A stretch of 64,000 nt of DNA from the NCBI RefSeq assembly GCF_004101245.1, contig NZ_SCIN01000001.1, forward strand, positions 820,784 to 884,783. Reading direction: 5' to 3'. This stretch comes from Sphingomonas sp. UV9. Lineage in GTDB: Bacteria; Pseudomonadota; Alphaproteobacteria; Sphingomonadales; Sphingomonadaceae. The notes beneath the pieces are model-generated. The model saw nothing but the letters and a program-made list of their open reading frames with translations, had not been told where the DNA came from and ran no database searches. Made by a program: the position numbers and the translations under genes. Shown here one piece after another: positions 19,583 through 29,076 of this stretch. Position 1 is the stretch's first letter; the number at the start of each line of letters is the position of its first letter.

Positions 19583-20287
19583 TCAGCCGATGACCCGGCG
19601 GCCAAAGCCACCTGCGGCGGGACGCTGTCCGACCGCGGTCGGCACGCTGAACACGGTCCGACGGAAATTCTTCTCGAGCCGGTCGCAGACATAGGTCCAC
19701 AGCGCTTCGATCTCGGCGGTCGACTTGCTCCTCGGATCGAGCTCCATGACCGTTCGTCCGTCGATCATCGATACGGCGAAGTCGGTGCGCTGGTGGACGA
19801 TGACCGGTGCCACGGTCCCGTGCTGCGACAGCGCGAGCGTCGCATCGGCGGTGATGCGCGCTTTCGGGGTCGCGGCGTTGACCACGAAGATCAGCGGCTT
19901 GCCGGCGCGCGCGCACATGTCGACGGTGGCACCGACCGCGCGCAGGTCGTGCGGGCTCGGCCTCGTCGGCACGACGATCAGCTCGGCGACCTGGATCACG
20001 CTCTGGATCGCCATCGTGATCGCGGGCGGGGTATCGATCATCGCCAGCTTGAAGCCTTGCTGGCGGAGTATCTCGAGATCGGCGGCGAGCCGCGACACGG
20101 TGGTCTGCGCGAACGCCGGCTCCTCGGCGGTGCGTTCGTTCCACCAGTCGGACAGCGAGCCCTGCGGATCGATGTCGATCAGCACCACCGGACCATGGCC
20201 GGCACGCTCCGCCTGGACGGCGAGATGACCCGTCAAGGTCGTCTTCCCCGATCCCCCTTTCTGCGATGCGAACGCCAGAACGCGCAT
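19583..20287 (-). CDS. ParA/MinD-family ATPase
   Basis: A 234-residue deviant-Walker ATPase. Walker A' is KGGSGKTT near residue 10 with the signature lysine, and Walker B-like strands are VVLIDIDPQGS and LAMIDTPPA. No N-terminal DNA-binding extension as in plasmid ParA, and no MinD C-terminal amphipathic helix is obvious. Start at 20287 (MRVLAFASQ). It is not beside a parB or replication genes, so it is not the chromosome-segregation ParA; the neighbours (small protein and SPOR protein) suggest positioning of an envelope or septal component. Confidence 0.88.
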   Translation of the reverse strand: MRVLAFASQKGGSGKTTLTGHLAVQAERAGHGPVVLIDIDPQGSLSDWWNERTAEEPAFAQTTVSRLAADLEILRQQGFKLAMIDTPPAITMAIQSVIQVAELIVVPTRPSPHDLRAVGATVDMCARAGKPLIFVVNAATPKARITADATLALSQHGTVAPVIVHQRTDFAVSMIDGRTVMELDPRSKSTAEIEALWTYVCDRLEKNFRRTVFSVPTAVGQRPAAGGFGRRVIG

Positions 20288-20463
20288 AATTGGCCTGATC
20301 CCCAGTAATCGCAGCGGGCATGGCATGCGCGGGTCAAGAAGCGGTTAACGGCGCTTCATAATGGGCTTGAATCGAGCGAAATCGGTCGGAAAGCACGCGC
20401 GTGCCCTTTGCCTTGCGCCACGAACGGCGGCATGGTGGCGACGAGACGATATGGGGTAGAACG

Positions 20464-21510
20464 ATGACGGTTGGGCGTAAGCTTCTGGTGGGTGCGATCG
20501 CGCTGAGCGGCCTGTTCGCCGCCATCCCCGCCCATGCCGATGTGAAGGCCGGCGTCGACGCCTGGGCCAAGGGGGATTACGCGCGCGCCGTCGGCGAGTG
20601 GCGGCCGCTCGCGATCGCCGGCGATGCCGATGCGCAGTTCAACCTCGCCCAGGCGTACAAGCTGGGCCGCGGCGTGCCGCTCGATCCCGGCCTTGCCGAA
20701 AGCTGGTTCCGCAAGGCGGCGCTCCAGGGGCATCTCCAAGCGGGCGACAATTACGGCCTCGCGCTGTTCCAGGCCGGCAAGAAGACCGACGCGCTGCCGT
20801 GGCTCGAAAAGTCGGTGGCGCGCGGCGAACCGCGGACCCAGCTCGTGCTCGGCACGATGCTGTTCAACGGCGACGGCGTGCCGCGCGATTTCCCCCGCGC
20901 CTATGCGCTGATGACGCGCGCATCCGCGTCCGGGCTGCAATCCGCCTCGCAGACCTTGGCGCAGATGGACCAGTATATCTCGCCCGCCGATCGCGAGAAG
21001 GGCACCGCGCTGGCACAGCAATACGCGCTGCAGATGACGCCCGCAGCGCCGTCGCGCACGACCGTCGGACAGGCCGGCGAGCGCGTGAGCGGTCGGCCCG
21101 CCAACCAGGCCGGTGGGCGGGTCGACGTGCCGGCGTCGCTCCCTGCCCGCGACTCCACGCCGACGCGTGAGCCCATGCCCAAGCCGGCAACGCCAAAACC
21201 AGCGCCGGTAAAGGCGGTTGCGGCAAAGCCCGTGCCGAAGCCGACACCCAAGCCCGCACCCGTCCCCGCACCCGTCCCAGCAACCGTCAAGGCGACCGGG
21301 AAATGGCGTATCCAGCTCGGTGCATTCCGCGATCAGGGCAATGCCGAGACGCAGTGGAGCAAGGTTCGCGGCAGGCTTCGCGGTACGCAGCCCTTTTATA
21401 CCAAGGCGGGCAGCGTGACGCGGCTCCAGGCCGGCGGCTTTGCCTCGAAGGCCGAGGCGACGCGCGCCTGCTCGGCGGCCGGTGTGCCCTGCGTGATCGT
21501 CGCGCCCTGA
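20464..21510 (+). CDS. Sel1-repeat and SPOR-domain secreted protein
   Basis: A 348-residue protein with a Sec signal peptide cleaved after AIPAHA. Residues of about 30-170 hold Sel1-like repeats (DADAQFNLAQAYKLGRGVP; PRTQLVLGTMLFNGDGVPRD). A Pro/Lys/Ala-rich linker (about 200-275) leads to a C-terminal SPOR domain starting KWRIQLGAFRDQGNAETQW. It should be periplasmic and bind peptidoglycan at division sites. It is transcribed away from the ParA-like operon, so the 176-bp gap is a shared divergent control region. Confidence 0.87.
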   Translation: MTVGRKLLVGAIALSGLFAAIPAHADVKAGVDAWAKGDYARAVGEWRPLAIAGDADAQFNLAQAYKLGRGVPLDPGLAESWFRKAALQGHLQAGDNYGLALFQAGKKTDALPWLEKSVARGEPRTQLVLGTMLFNGDGVPRDFPRAYALMTRASASGLQSASQTLAQMDQYISPADREKGTALAQQYALQMTPAAPSRTTVGQAGERVSGRPANQAGGRVDVPASLPARDSTPTREPMPKPATPKPAPVKAVAAKPVPKPTPKPAPVPAPVPATVKATGKWRIQLGAFRDQGNAETQWSKVRGRLRGTQPFYTKAGSVTRLQAGGFASKAEATRACSAAGVPCVIVAP

Positions 21511-21555
21511 CCGGACAGGCTCAAACGCGACGATACGCATGACGAGGATGTGCGA

Positions 21556-21765
21556 ATGTTCTTCCTGACCCTGGCGCTGGTGTCCGCGTCACCGACTTGC
21601 ACCGAGGTCAGGCAGCAGTGTCGGGCGTGCCCGACCGGTGGCAGCGTCGAGGGATGCTCGACGGTCGGGATCGCCTGCCAGCCGACGGGTCGTATCTGCG
21701 AACCCACCCCTCCGGCGAAACCGGCGACGCTTCCGGCGCGCGGCATCGACCAAAGGTCGCGCTGA
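21556..21765 (+). CDS. Small cysteine-rich secreted protein
   Basis: A 69-residue ORF starting MFFLTLALVSASPTC with a short signal peptide and seven cysteines in the next 50 residues (TCTEVRQQCRAC, GCSTVGIAC, ICEPT), which suggests disulfides in the periplasm. GAGG lies about 10 bases before the ATG. No known family. It follows the Sel1/SPOR gene by 45 bp on the same strand. Confidence 0.5.
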   Translation: MFFLTLALVSASPTCTEVRQQCRACPTGGSVEGCSTVGIACQPTGRICEPTPPAKPATLPARGIDQRSR

Positions 21766-21864
21766 ACCACCACCTCGTCCTTCGGCGAACGAGGCGCGTG
21801 ACGCCGCAGGGATCAATTAGCCGGACCGGTCGTTTCGTTTCGACATCGACCGGGAGCTAGATGC

Positions 21865-22347
21865 ATGATTTCGAAGACCTTGGCGCTGGCACTTGCCGGC
21901 GCAACGCTGTTGGCCGCGTGTTCCGGCAATCAGCCTGCAACGAATACGACCGACACGATCGTGGAAAACGGCGTGTCGCTTCGCAACCTCGCCGAAACCG
22001 ACGTGGCCGTGCCCAAACCCGAGCAACTGACCGTCAAGGGCCGGCTGATCCCGACCCCGTCCGACCCGACCTCGCGCCATTTCCTGTTGCGCGAGCGCAA
22101 GGCGGTCGGCGGCACGATCATCGCGATCCTGCGCCAGGAACATGAGGGCAAGGTCGCCTATGCGCGGACCGAAACCGATTGCGCCAACCGCCTGTTCCAT
22201 GTGCTCGGCGTCGGCCCGAACCGCGCGCTGGTCGAGACCAACATCGCGCATGACGGCCCGCTGCGGCCGATCAAGGGCCTGCCGCTGCGCGAGGAACTGG
22301 CGACGTATGTCTGTACGGCCAGTGGGACGCCGCTCGCCAAGGGCTGA
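21865..22347 (+). CDS. Hypothetical lipoprotein
   Basis: A 160-residue protein with lipobox LLAACSG near residue 18. The mature part has two cysteines (TDCANRL and YVCTAS) that may form a disulfide, and no recognisable domain. It lies about 100 bp after the cysteine-rich ORF, facing the convergent serB, with a family C palindrome between. Confidence 0.75.
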   Translation: MISKTLALALAGATLLAACSGNQPATNTTDTIVENGVSLRNLAETDVAVPKPEQLTVKGRLIPTPSDPTSRHFLLRERKAVGGTIIAILRQEHEGKVAYARTETDCANRLFHVLGVGPNRALVETNIAHDGPLRPIKGLPLREELATYVCTASGTPLAKG

Positions 22348-22361
22348 CGCGACCCATTGCA

Positions 22362-22483
22362 TCCTCCCCCGCCAGGGGGAGGTGGCTGGTGCTTGCCAGA
22401 CGGAGGGGCAGGAAAGGATCACGTCTGGTCCGTGTCCTCCCCTTCCGTCGCCTTCGGCGCCACCTCCCCCTAGCGGGAGAGGA
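22362..22483. repeat. Palindromic intergenic repeat, family C
   Basis: Arms TCCTCCCCCGCCAGGGGGAG and CCTCCCCCTAGCGGGAGAGGA, with inner arms CAGACGGAGGGG and CCCCTTCCGTCG. Same family as 50990 and 59674, and as the single-arm copies at 46862 and 46930. Confidence 0.85.
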
Positions 22484-22491
22484 TTGCGGTA

Positions 22492-23373
22492 TTAGTCGAG
22501 GACCCAATCGCGCTTTGGGATACCCTGTGCGTGTAGAAGCGCGGTCAGGTCGCCGTGATCGATCCGCGCCGCTGCGGCAGCCGCGACGATTGGCTTGGCG
22601 TGATACGCCACCCCAAGACCTGCCGCCTCGATCATCGCCAGATCGTTCGCGCCGTCGCCGACCGCGAGCGATTCCTCAACCACGATCCCTCGCTCGGCAA
22701 TCGCCGCGCGCAACGTCGTCAGCTTGGTGTGCGACCCGACGATCGGCTTTGTCACCGTCCCTGTCAGCACGCCGCCCTCGATCTCCAGCACGTTGGCGAT
22801 CGCGCGGTCGAAGCCGATCTCCCTGGCAACCGGCTCGGCGAAGCGCGTGAACCCGCCCGACACCAGCACCGCCAGCGCGCCGCGCGACCGCATCGTCCGT
22901 ACCAGCGCCTTTGCGCCCGGCATGATCGTCACGCGCTCGGCGAGACAGCGCTCGATGTCGCTCTCGGCCAGCCCCTTGAGCAGCGCCACGCGCGCATCCA
23001 GCGCCGCCTCGAAATCGAGTTCGCCGCGCATCGCGCGTTCGGTGATCTCGGCGATCTGCGGCTTGATCCCGGCATAGTCGGCGAGTTCGTCGATGCATTC
23101 GACCGTGATCATCGTCGAATCCATGTCCGCGACCAGCAGCGTCTTGGTCCGCGTCAGGCTCGACTGCACGACCACGTCGGTGCCGCCGAACGCGCCCTCC
23201 AGCGCAGCCCGCGCCGCATCGGGCGCCATGCCGAAGATCAGGTCGGCCGCCTCGCCCTCGTCGATCCAGCCGCTGGCGCCCGGCGCGCAGCTCGCATCGC
23301 GCAACCGATCCATCGCGGTCGAAATATCGCCCGCGGTCAGCGTGCCCGAGGCTATAAGCGTTGCCGTGAACAT
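22492..23373 (-). CDS. serB: Phosphoserine phosphatase SerB
   Basis: A 293-residue HAD-family enzyme that makes serine from phosphoserine. The HAD nucleophile motif is [13 protein letters not shown] near residue 85, motif II is VLVSGGFT near 180, and motif IV is [11 protein letters not shown] near 245. The N-terminal 75 residues form the ACT-like regulatory domain of long SerB proteins. Start at 23373 ([10 protein letters not shown]) with GGGAG upstream. The 5' end overlaps that of the divergent miaA gene by 8 bp. Confidence 0.95.
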   Translation of the reverse strand: MFTATLIASGTLTAGDISTAMDRLRDASCAPGASGWIDEGEAADLIFGMAPDAARAALEGAFGGTDVVVQSSLTRTKTLLVADMDSTMITVECIDELADYAGIKPQIAEITERAMRGELDFEAALDARVALLKGLAESDIERCLAERVTIMPGAKALVRTMRSRGALAVLVSGGFTRFAEPVAREIGFDRAIANVLEIEGGVLTGTVTKPIVGSHTKLTTLRAAIAERGIVVEESLAVGDGANDLAMIEAAGLGVAYHAKPIVAAAAAARIDHGDLTALLHAQGIPKRDWVLD

Positions 23374-24313
23374 ACCCATCTCCCAATCGACGGGCGCTCT
23401 CCCGAAGGTCGCGCTCATCGCAGGGCCGACCGCGAGCGGCAAGTCCGCGCTCGCGCTTGCCGTTGCTTCCGCCCACGACGGCGTCGTCATCAACGCCGAC
23501 TCCGCGCAGGTCTACACCGATCTCCGCATCCTCACCGCCCGGCCGTCGGCGGAGGAAGAGGCCAGCGCCCCGCACCGCCTGTTCGGCCATGTCGACGCCG
23601 CCGACGCGACCTATTCCGCCGCGCGCTGGGCCGCCGAGGCGACGCAGGCGATCCGCGACACGCTGGCCGATGCCAGGCTGCCGATCCTGGTGGGCGGCAC
23701 CGGGCTCTATATCCGCACTTTGCTCGACGGCATTGCACCCGTCCCTGCGATCGACCCGGCACTCCGAGACGAAGTCCGCGCCCTCCCTGTCGCGGACGCG
23801 CACGCCGCGCTCGCGCGGCTCGACCCGCCAGCCGCCGCCAAGCTTGCCGCAGCCGACACCACCCGCGTCGCCCGCGCACTCGAAGTCGTCCGCGGCACCG
23901 GACGCACGCTTGCAGACTGGCAGACGGAGAAGGTCGGCGGCATCGGCCATACGATCGACGTCCGTGCGCTGATCCTGATCCCCGACCGCGACTGGCTCAG
24001 CGCGCGGATCGACCAGCGCTTCGCCGATATGGCCGATACCAGTCGCGACGAAATCGCCGCGCTGCTCGCCCGCACCGACATCCCGCAGGACGCCCCCATA
24101 CGCCGCGCGATCGGCGTGCCCGAGATCACCGCGCTGGTCCGCGGCGAGACGTCCGAAGCCGACGCGATCGCCGCCGGATCGCTCGCCACGCGGCGCTATG
24201 CCAAGCGCCAATATACGTGGCTCAGGCACCAGCCGCCCGGCGATTGGACCCGCACCGACGCCCTCGATCTCCCAACGCGCCTGCAGCAATTTGAAACTAT
24301 ATTGCTAAAATGA
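23366..24313 (+). CDS. miaA: tRNA dimethylallyltransferase MiaA
   Basis: A 315-residue enzyme that prenylates A37 of tRNAs reading codons that start with U. P-loop [12 protein letters not shown] near residue 18, [18 protein letters not shown] near residue 40, and [13 protein letters not shown] near 110. The GTG at 23366 is the only conventional start close to the P-loop; the ATG-initiated open frame further upstream is antisense to serB. The start codon lies inside the 5' end of divergent serB. Confidence 0.93.
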   Translation: MNIPISQSTGALPKVALIAGPTASGKSALALAVASAHDGVVINADSAQVYTDLRILTARPSAEEEASAPHRLFGHVDAADATYSAARWAAEATQAIRDTLADARLPILVGGTGLYIRTLLDGIAPVPAIDPALRDEVRALPVADAHAALARLDPPAAAKLAAADTTRVARALEVVRGTGRTLADWQTEKVGGIGHTIDVRALILIPDRDWLSARIDQRFADMADTSRDEIAALLARTDIPQDAPIRRAIGVPEITALVRGETSEADAIAAGSLATRRYAKRQYTWLRHQPPGDWTRTDALDLPTRLQQFETILLK

Positions 24314-24395
24314 TGTTTGACACGCATCTTTTATATCGGTAGCCGGCCCCTCCACGAGGCGCTAAAGGCAGCGCTCTCGCAAAGGATGATATGAA

Positions 24396-26144
24396 ATGAC
24401 CGAGAAGAGTGGAGCCGATATCCTGATCGAGGCGCTGTGCGATCTCGGCGTGGAGGTCGTCTTCGGCTATCCGGGTGGTGCCGTGCTGCCGATCTACGAT
24501 GCGTTGTTTCGCTCGGGTCGGATCAAGCACATCCTCGTGCGCCACGAACAGGCTGCTACGCATGCCGCCGAGGGTTACGCCCGCTCGACCGGCAAGCCCG
24601 GCGTCGTGCTCGTGACGTCGGGCCCCGGCGCGACCAATGCGGTCACCGGCATCACCGACGCGCTGATGGATTCGATCCCGATGGTCGTGATCACCGGCCA
24701 GGTGCCGACCGCGCTGATCGGCACCGACGCGTTCCAGGAGGCCGATACCGTCGGCATCACGCGCCATTGCTCGAAGCACAACTACCTCGTGAAGGATCCC
24801 GCCCGCCTGGGCGACGTGATCCACGAGGCGTTCCACATCGCCACCTCGGGGCGTCCCGGCCCGGTGGTCGTGGACATCCCCAAGGACGTGCAGGTCGCCA
24901 CCGCGCGCTACAAGAAGCCGGGGCCGATCCAGCACAAGACCTATCGCCCGCAAGTGAAGGCAGACCAGTCTCAGATCGAGCAGCTCGTCGACATGCTAGC
25001 CGCGGCCGAGCGCCCGATCCTCTACACCGGCGGCGGCATCATCAATTCGGGCCCGGCCGCGAGCCAGTTGCTGTGCGAACTCGTCCGCATCACCGGCGCG
25101 CCGGTGACGTCGACGCTGATGGGCCTCGGCGCCTATCCCGCGTCGGGTCCGCAGTGGCTCGGCATGCTCGGGATGCACGGCACGTACGAGGCCAACATGG
25201 CGATGAACCAGGCCGACCTCGTCGTCGCGCTCGGCTCGCGCTTCGACGACCGCGTGACCGGACGCCTCGATGCGTTCAGCCCGAACTCGCGCAAAGTGCA
25301 TGTCGACATCGATCGCTCGTCGGTGAACAAGACGGTGCGCGTCGATCTCGGGATCATCGCCGATGTCGGCCATGCGCTCGAGGACATGATTCGAATCTGG
25401 AAGAGCCGCCAGCATCCCAAGCCCGACACGACCGACTGGCAGAACCGGATCGCCGAATGGCGGGCGAAGAAGTGTCTCGATTTCCCCGAGACCGACCCGA
25501 ACGAGATCATGCCGCAGCGCGCGATCCGGGCGCTGTTCGACGCGACGCATGCGCGCTCGCCGATCATCACCACCGAGGTCGGCCAGCACCAGATGTGGGC
25601 CGCGCAGCATTTCGGGTTCGAGAAGCCGAACAAGTGGCTGACGTCGGGCGGGCTCGGCACGATGGGTTACGGCCTGCCCGCCGCGATCGGCGCGCAGCTC
25701 GGCAACCCGAACGCGCTGGTGATCGACATCGCCGGCGAGGCCTCGATCCAGATGAACATCCAGGAGCTGGCGACGGCCTCGCAATACCGGTTGCCGGTGA
25801 AGATCTTCATCCTCAACAACCAGTATATGGGCATGGTCCGCCAGTGGCAGGAGCTCACCTATGAGAGCCGCTATGCCGAGAGTTATTCGGATTCGCTGCC
25901 CGATTTCGTGAAGCTCGGCGAGGCCTATGGCTGGAAGGGCATCCTGATCGAGACGCGCGACCAGCTCGACAGCGGGATCGCCGAGATGCTGGCCTATGAC
26001 GGCCCGGTGATCGTCGACTGCCGCGTGTCGCAGCTGACCAACTGCTTCCCGATGATCCCGAGCGGTGCTGCGCATACCGACATGATCCTGCAGGCGAACG
26101 AAGTGTCGGGCACGATGGACGACGAAGCGAAGGCGCTGGTTTGA
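24396..26144 (+). CDS. ilvB: Acetolactate synthase large subunit
   Basis: A 582-residue ThDP enzyme, the first common step of valine and leucine synthesis and, with 2-ketobutyrate, of isoleucine synthesis. N-terminal pyrimidine-binding domain (VEVVFGYPGGAVLP, catalytic Glu in VRHEQAATHAA), central domain, and C-terminal ThDP domain in which the usual GDGS is AGEASIQMN, followed by NNQYMGMVRQWQ. Its stop codon overlaps the ilvN start (TGATG). An 82-bp leader precedes the ATG at 24396; AAAGGATGAT supplies the RBS. Confidence 0.97.
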   Translation: MTEKSGADILIEALCDLGVEVVFGYPGGAVLPIYDALFRSGRIKHILVRHEQAATHAAEGYARSTGKPGVVLVTSGPGATNAVTGITDALMDSIPMVVITGQVPTALIGTDAFQEADTVGITRHCSKHNYLVKDPARLGDVIHEAFHIATSGRPGPVVVDIPKDVQVATARYKKPGPIQHKTYRPQVKADQSQIEQLVDMLAAAERPILYTGGGIINSGPAASQLLCELVRITGAPVTSTLMGLGAYPASGPQWLGMLGMHGTYEANMAMNQADLVVALGSRFDDRVTGRLDAFSPNSRKVHVDIDRSSVNKTVRVDLGIIADVGHALEDMIRIWKSRQHPKPDTTDWQNRIAEWRAKKCLDFPETDPNEIMPQRAIRALFDATHARSPIITTEVGQHQMWAAQHFGFEKPNKWLTSGGLGTMGYGLPAAIGAQLGNPNALVIDIAGEASIQMNIQELATASQYRLPVKIFILNNQYMGMVRQWQELTYESRYAESYSDSLPDFVKLGEAYGWKGILIETRDQLDSGIAEMLAYDGPVIVDCRVSQLTNCFPMIPSGAAHTDMILQANEVSGTMDDEAKALV

Positions 26145-26659
26145 TGCACATTTCCCAGGAAAAGGCCGAGCGGCACACGCTGGCCGTCATCGTCGACAAC
26201 GAGCCCGGTATCCTCGCCCGGATCGCCGGCCTGTTCACCGCGCGCGGCTATAATATCGAGAGCCTGACGGTCAGCGAGATCACCGCGGACAAATCGGTCA
26301 GCCGGATCACCATCGTCACCTCGGCGAGCGCGGCGACGATCGAGCAGATCATCGCGCAGCTCGAACGGCTGGTGCCCGTCCACAAGGTGACCGACCTCAC
26401 CGCGATGGGCGCGCATGTCGAGCGCGAGCTGGCGTTGGTGAAGGTGCGCGGCACCGGCGACCACCGGATCGAGGCGTTGCGCCTGGCCGACGTCTACCGC
26501 GCCCGCGTGGTCGATGCGACGACGTCGAGCTTCGTGTTCGAGGTCACCGGCGGCACCGACAAGATCGACAAGTTCGTCGAACTTATGGGTGAAGTCGGTC
26601 TGATCGAAGTCGCCCGAACCGGCATCGTCGCGATCGCCCGCGGCAAAGAGCCGGCGTAA
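26144..26659 (+). CDS. ilvN: Acetolactate synthase small (regulatory) subunit
   Basis: A 171-residue ACT-domain protein that activates IlvB and confers valine feedback inhibition. The ACT domain begins TLAVIVDNEPGILARIAGLF and contains GYNIESLTVS. The C-terminal half (VKVRGTGDHRIEALRLADVY) is the second ACT-like domain of the long type. Start at 26144 shares bases with the ilvB stop codon. Confidence 0.97.
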   Translation: MHISQEKAERHTLAVIVDNEPGILARIAGLFTARGYNIESLTVSEITADKSVSRITIVTSASAATIEQIIAQLERLVPVHKVTDLTAMGAHVERELALVKVRGTGDHRIEALRLADVYRARVVDATTSSFVFEVTGGTDKIDKFVELMGEVGLIEVARTGIVAIARGKEPA

Positions 26660-26681
26660 ACCTTTACGCTTAAAGAGTTTT

Positions 26682-27817
<1,136 letters not shown>

Positions 27818-27846
27818 GGCCGGTATTCGCCGCCTTCCCTACGCCC

Positions 27847-27912
27847 GTTCGTGCTGAGCGAAGTCGAAGCACCCCGCTTGGGGCAAGCCCTTCGACTGCG
27901 CTCAGGGCGAAC
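27847..27912. repeat. Palindromic intergenic repeat, family E
   Basis: Arms GTTCGTGCTGAGCGAAGTCG and CGACTGCGCTCAGGGCGAAC with inner CCCCGCTTGGGG. A half copy of the type occurs at 42116-42148. This type is familiar from many bacterial genomes as intergenic hairpins near gene ends. Confidence 0.85.
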
Positions 27913-27953
27913 GGGGGATGTTCGGCCACCGATAAGGGGCGCTGCCCGCCATC

Positions 27954-28056
27954 CACCCCGGCGAAGGCCGGGGCCCAGTTGGGAAGGCCGGAGTAACGGA
28001 ACACTGCCTTCAGTCAGCACCGTCCCCCAACTGGGCACCGGCCTCCGCCGTGGTGG
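27954..28056. repeat. Palindromic intergenic repeat, family A
   Basis: Arms CCACCCCGGCGAAGGCCGGG and CACCGGCCTCCGCCGTGGTGG, inner CCCAGTTGGGAAGG and CCCCCAACTGGG. Second of three palindromes stacked in the 460-bp gap between ilvC and yceI, in which I see no gene. Confidence 0.8.
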
Positions 28057-28097
28057 TCGTGTTTTGGGTCGAGTACTCGCTCAATAATCGGCGTCCC

Positions 28098-28175
28098 GTT
28101 CCCCCGCGAAGGCGGGGGTCCAGGGTCTCGGGCGGTGATCGTGGTTTAGCTGGGCCCCCGCCTCCGCGGGGGAAC
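28098..28175. repeat. Palindromic intergenic repeat, family B
   Basis: Arms GTTCCCCCGCGAAGGCGGGG and CCCCGCCTCCGCGGGGGAAC, inner TCCAGGGT and AGCTGGGC. Third palindrome of the ilvC-yceI gap. Confidence 0.85.
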
Positions 28176-28277
28176 ACGGCTCCCACCGACCCAAATCCGA
28201 AACACAGCGTTGGCATAACGCCGTTTGACGCAACGCAGCCGCTCGGCCAGCATCGCGCATCAAACAGGAGACCCCGC

Positions 28278-28883
28278 ATGCGCCTAGTCCTAGCCACGAT
28301 CCTCGCGCTCACCGCCGCCCCCGTGCTCGCCCAGACCGCCGCCGTCCCCGGCGCCCCCGTCAAGGCGCGCGTCGCCGCCGGCACCTATGCCGTCGACGCG
28401 AACCACACGCAGGTCACGTGGCAGGTCAACCACATGGGCTTCTCGATGCTAGAAGGGCAGTTCGGCGCGTCGGGCGGCAGCATCACGATCGATCCCGCCA
28501 AGCCGAACACGACCAAGGTCGAGGTCAACTTCGCGATCGACCAGCTTTCGGTCACCTCGGCACCGTTTACCGGTCATCTGAAGTCGAAGGACTTCTTCGA
28601 CGCCGCGACCTATCCGACCGCCAAGTTCGTCTCGACCAAGGTCGTCGCGACCGGCGACAAGGCGACCATCACGGGGAACCTCACGCTCAAGGGCGTCACC
28701 AAGCCGGTCGTACTGCAGGCGACGTTCGTCGGTGCGGGCGCGAACCCGATGAACAAGAAGCTAAACTTCGGCTTCCGTGCGACGACCTCGATCAAGCGCA
28801 GCGACTTCAACATCGGTGCCTATGCCCCGGTCGTGTCCGACAAGGTCGACCTGACGATCAACGCAGCGTTCTCCGCGCAATAA
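28278..28883 (+). CDS. YceI-family periplasmic lipid-binding protein
   Basis: A 201-residue protein with a Sec signal peptide cleaved after APVLAQ. The mature part is a YceI-type lipocalin-like barrel: YAVDANHTQVTWQVNHMGFS at the start, GHLKSKDFFDAATYPTAKF in the middle, and GNLTLKGVTKPVVL near the end. Family members bind isoprenoid-like lipids in the periplasm. The start at 28278 follows AGGAGACC. Monocistronic; a strong hairpin follows the stop codon. Confidence 0.92.
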   Translation: MRLVLATILALTAAPVLAQTAAVPGAPVKARVAAGTYAVDANHTQVTWQVNHMGFSMLEGQFGASGGSITIDPAKPNTTKVEVNFAIDQLSVTSAPFTGHLKSKDFFDAATYPTAKFVSTKVVATGDKATITGNLTLKGVTKPVVLQATFVGAGANPMNKKLNFGFRATTSIKRSDFNIGAYAPVVSDKVDLTINAAFSAQ

Positions 28884-28895
28884 ACCGGCCGCCGA

Positions 28896-28935
28896 CCCTA
28901 TCGCGCTGGACATTTAGCATGTCCGCGCGATAGGG
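28896..28935. terminator. Strong hairpin between yceI and the leuA leader
   Basis: CCCTATCGCGC (28896-28906) and GGACAT (28908-28913) pair with ATGTCC (28919-28924) and GCGCGATAGGG (28925-28935): 17 bp, one bulged base, 5-base loop. It starts 13 bases after the yceI stop codon, so it could end that transcript, but no T run follows. Its 3' arm overlaps the GGGAAG ribosome-binding site of the leader peptide at 28944, so it could also affect the leuA leader. Confidence 0.55.
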
Positions 28936-28943
28936 AAGACGCA

Positions 28944-28988
28944 ATGTCTCACGGTCGCCTCCTGCCGCTTCGACTTACGCGCCCTTAG
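28944..28988 (+). CDS. Putative leucine-rich leader peptide of leuA
   Basis: A 14-codon ORF, MSHGRLLPLRLTRP, ending in TAG at 28986-28988, 88 bases before leuA. Four of 14 residues are leucine (CTC, CTG, CTT, CTT), clustered at codons 6-11. The ATG is preceded by GGGAAGACGCA. A 13-bp perfect inverted repeat begins at codon 13 (28981-28993 with 29028-29040). This layout is that of a translational attenuator sensing Leu-tRNA. Function is inferred; the ORF and the hairpins are read directly. Confidence 0.6.
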   Translation: MSHGRLLPLRLTRP

Positions 28989-29040
28989 GCGCGCCGATCG
29001 TTTGCGTGGTGGCCAGCCCCCGCGCCTCGCGCCTAAGGGC
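28981..29040 (+). promoter_or_regulatory. Candidate attenuator hairpin upstream of leuA
   Basis: GCCCTTAGGCGCG (28981-28993) pairs perfectly with CGCGCCTAAGGGC (29028-29040). The 5' arm covers the last codons and the stop of the leucine-rich leader peptide, so a ribosome at the Leu codons or at the stop would interfere with pairing. The GC-rich loop contains further CGCGCC copies that could pair with GGCGCG in the 5' arm instead. No T run follows, so if it ends transcription it may need Rho, or it may act on translation. Confidence 0.5.
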
Positions 29041-29076
29041 TGACCCGAACGCTCCCGATCACGAGAGACACGAGCC

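Noticed and set aside
24317..24345. TTGACA promoter before ilvB
   Set aside because: TTGACA is present at 24317-24322 but no convincing -10 element lies at the right spacing, so it is not listed as a feature.
24314..24395. Branched-chain leader peptide before ilvB
   Set aside because: No short ORF rich in Leu, Val or Ile codons with a ribosome-binding site is found in the 82-bp leader.
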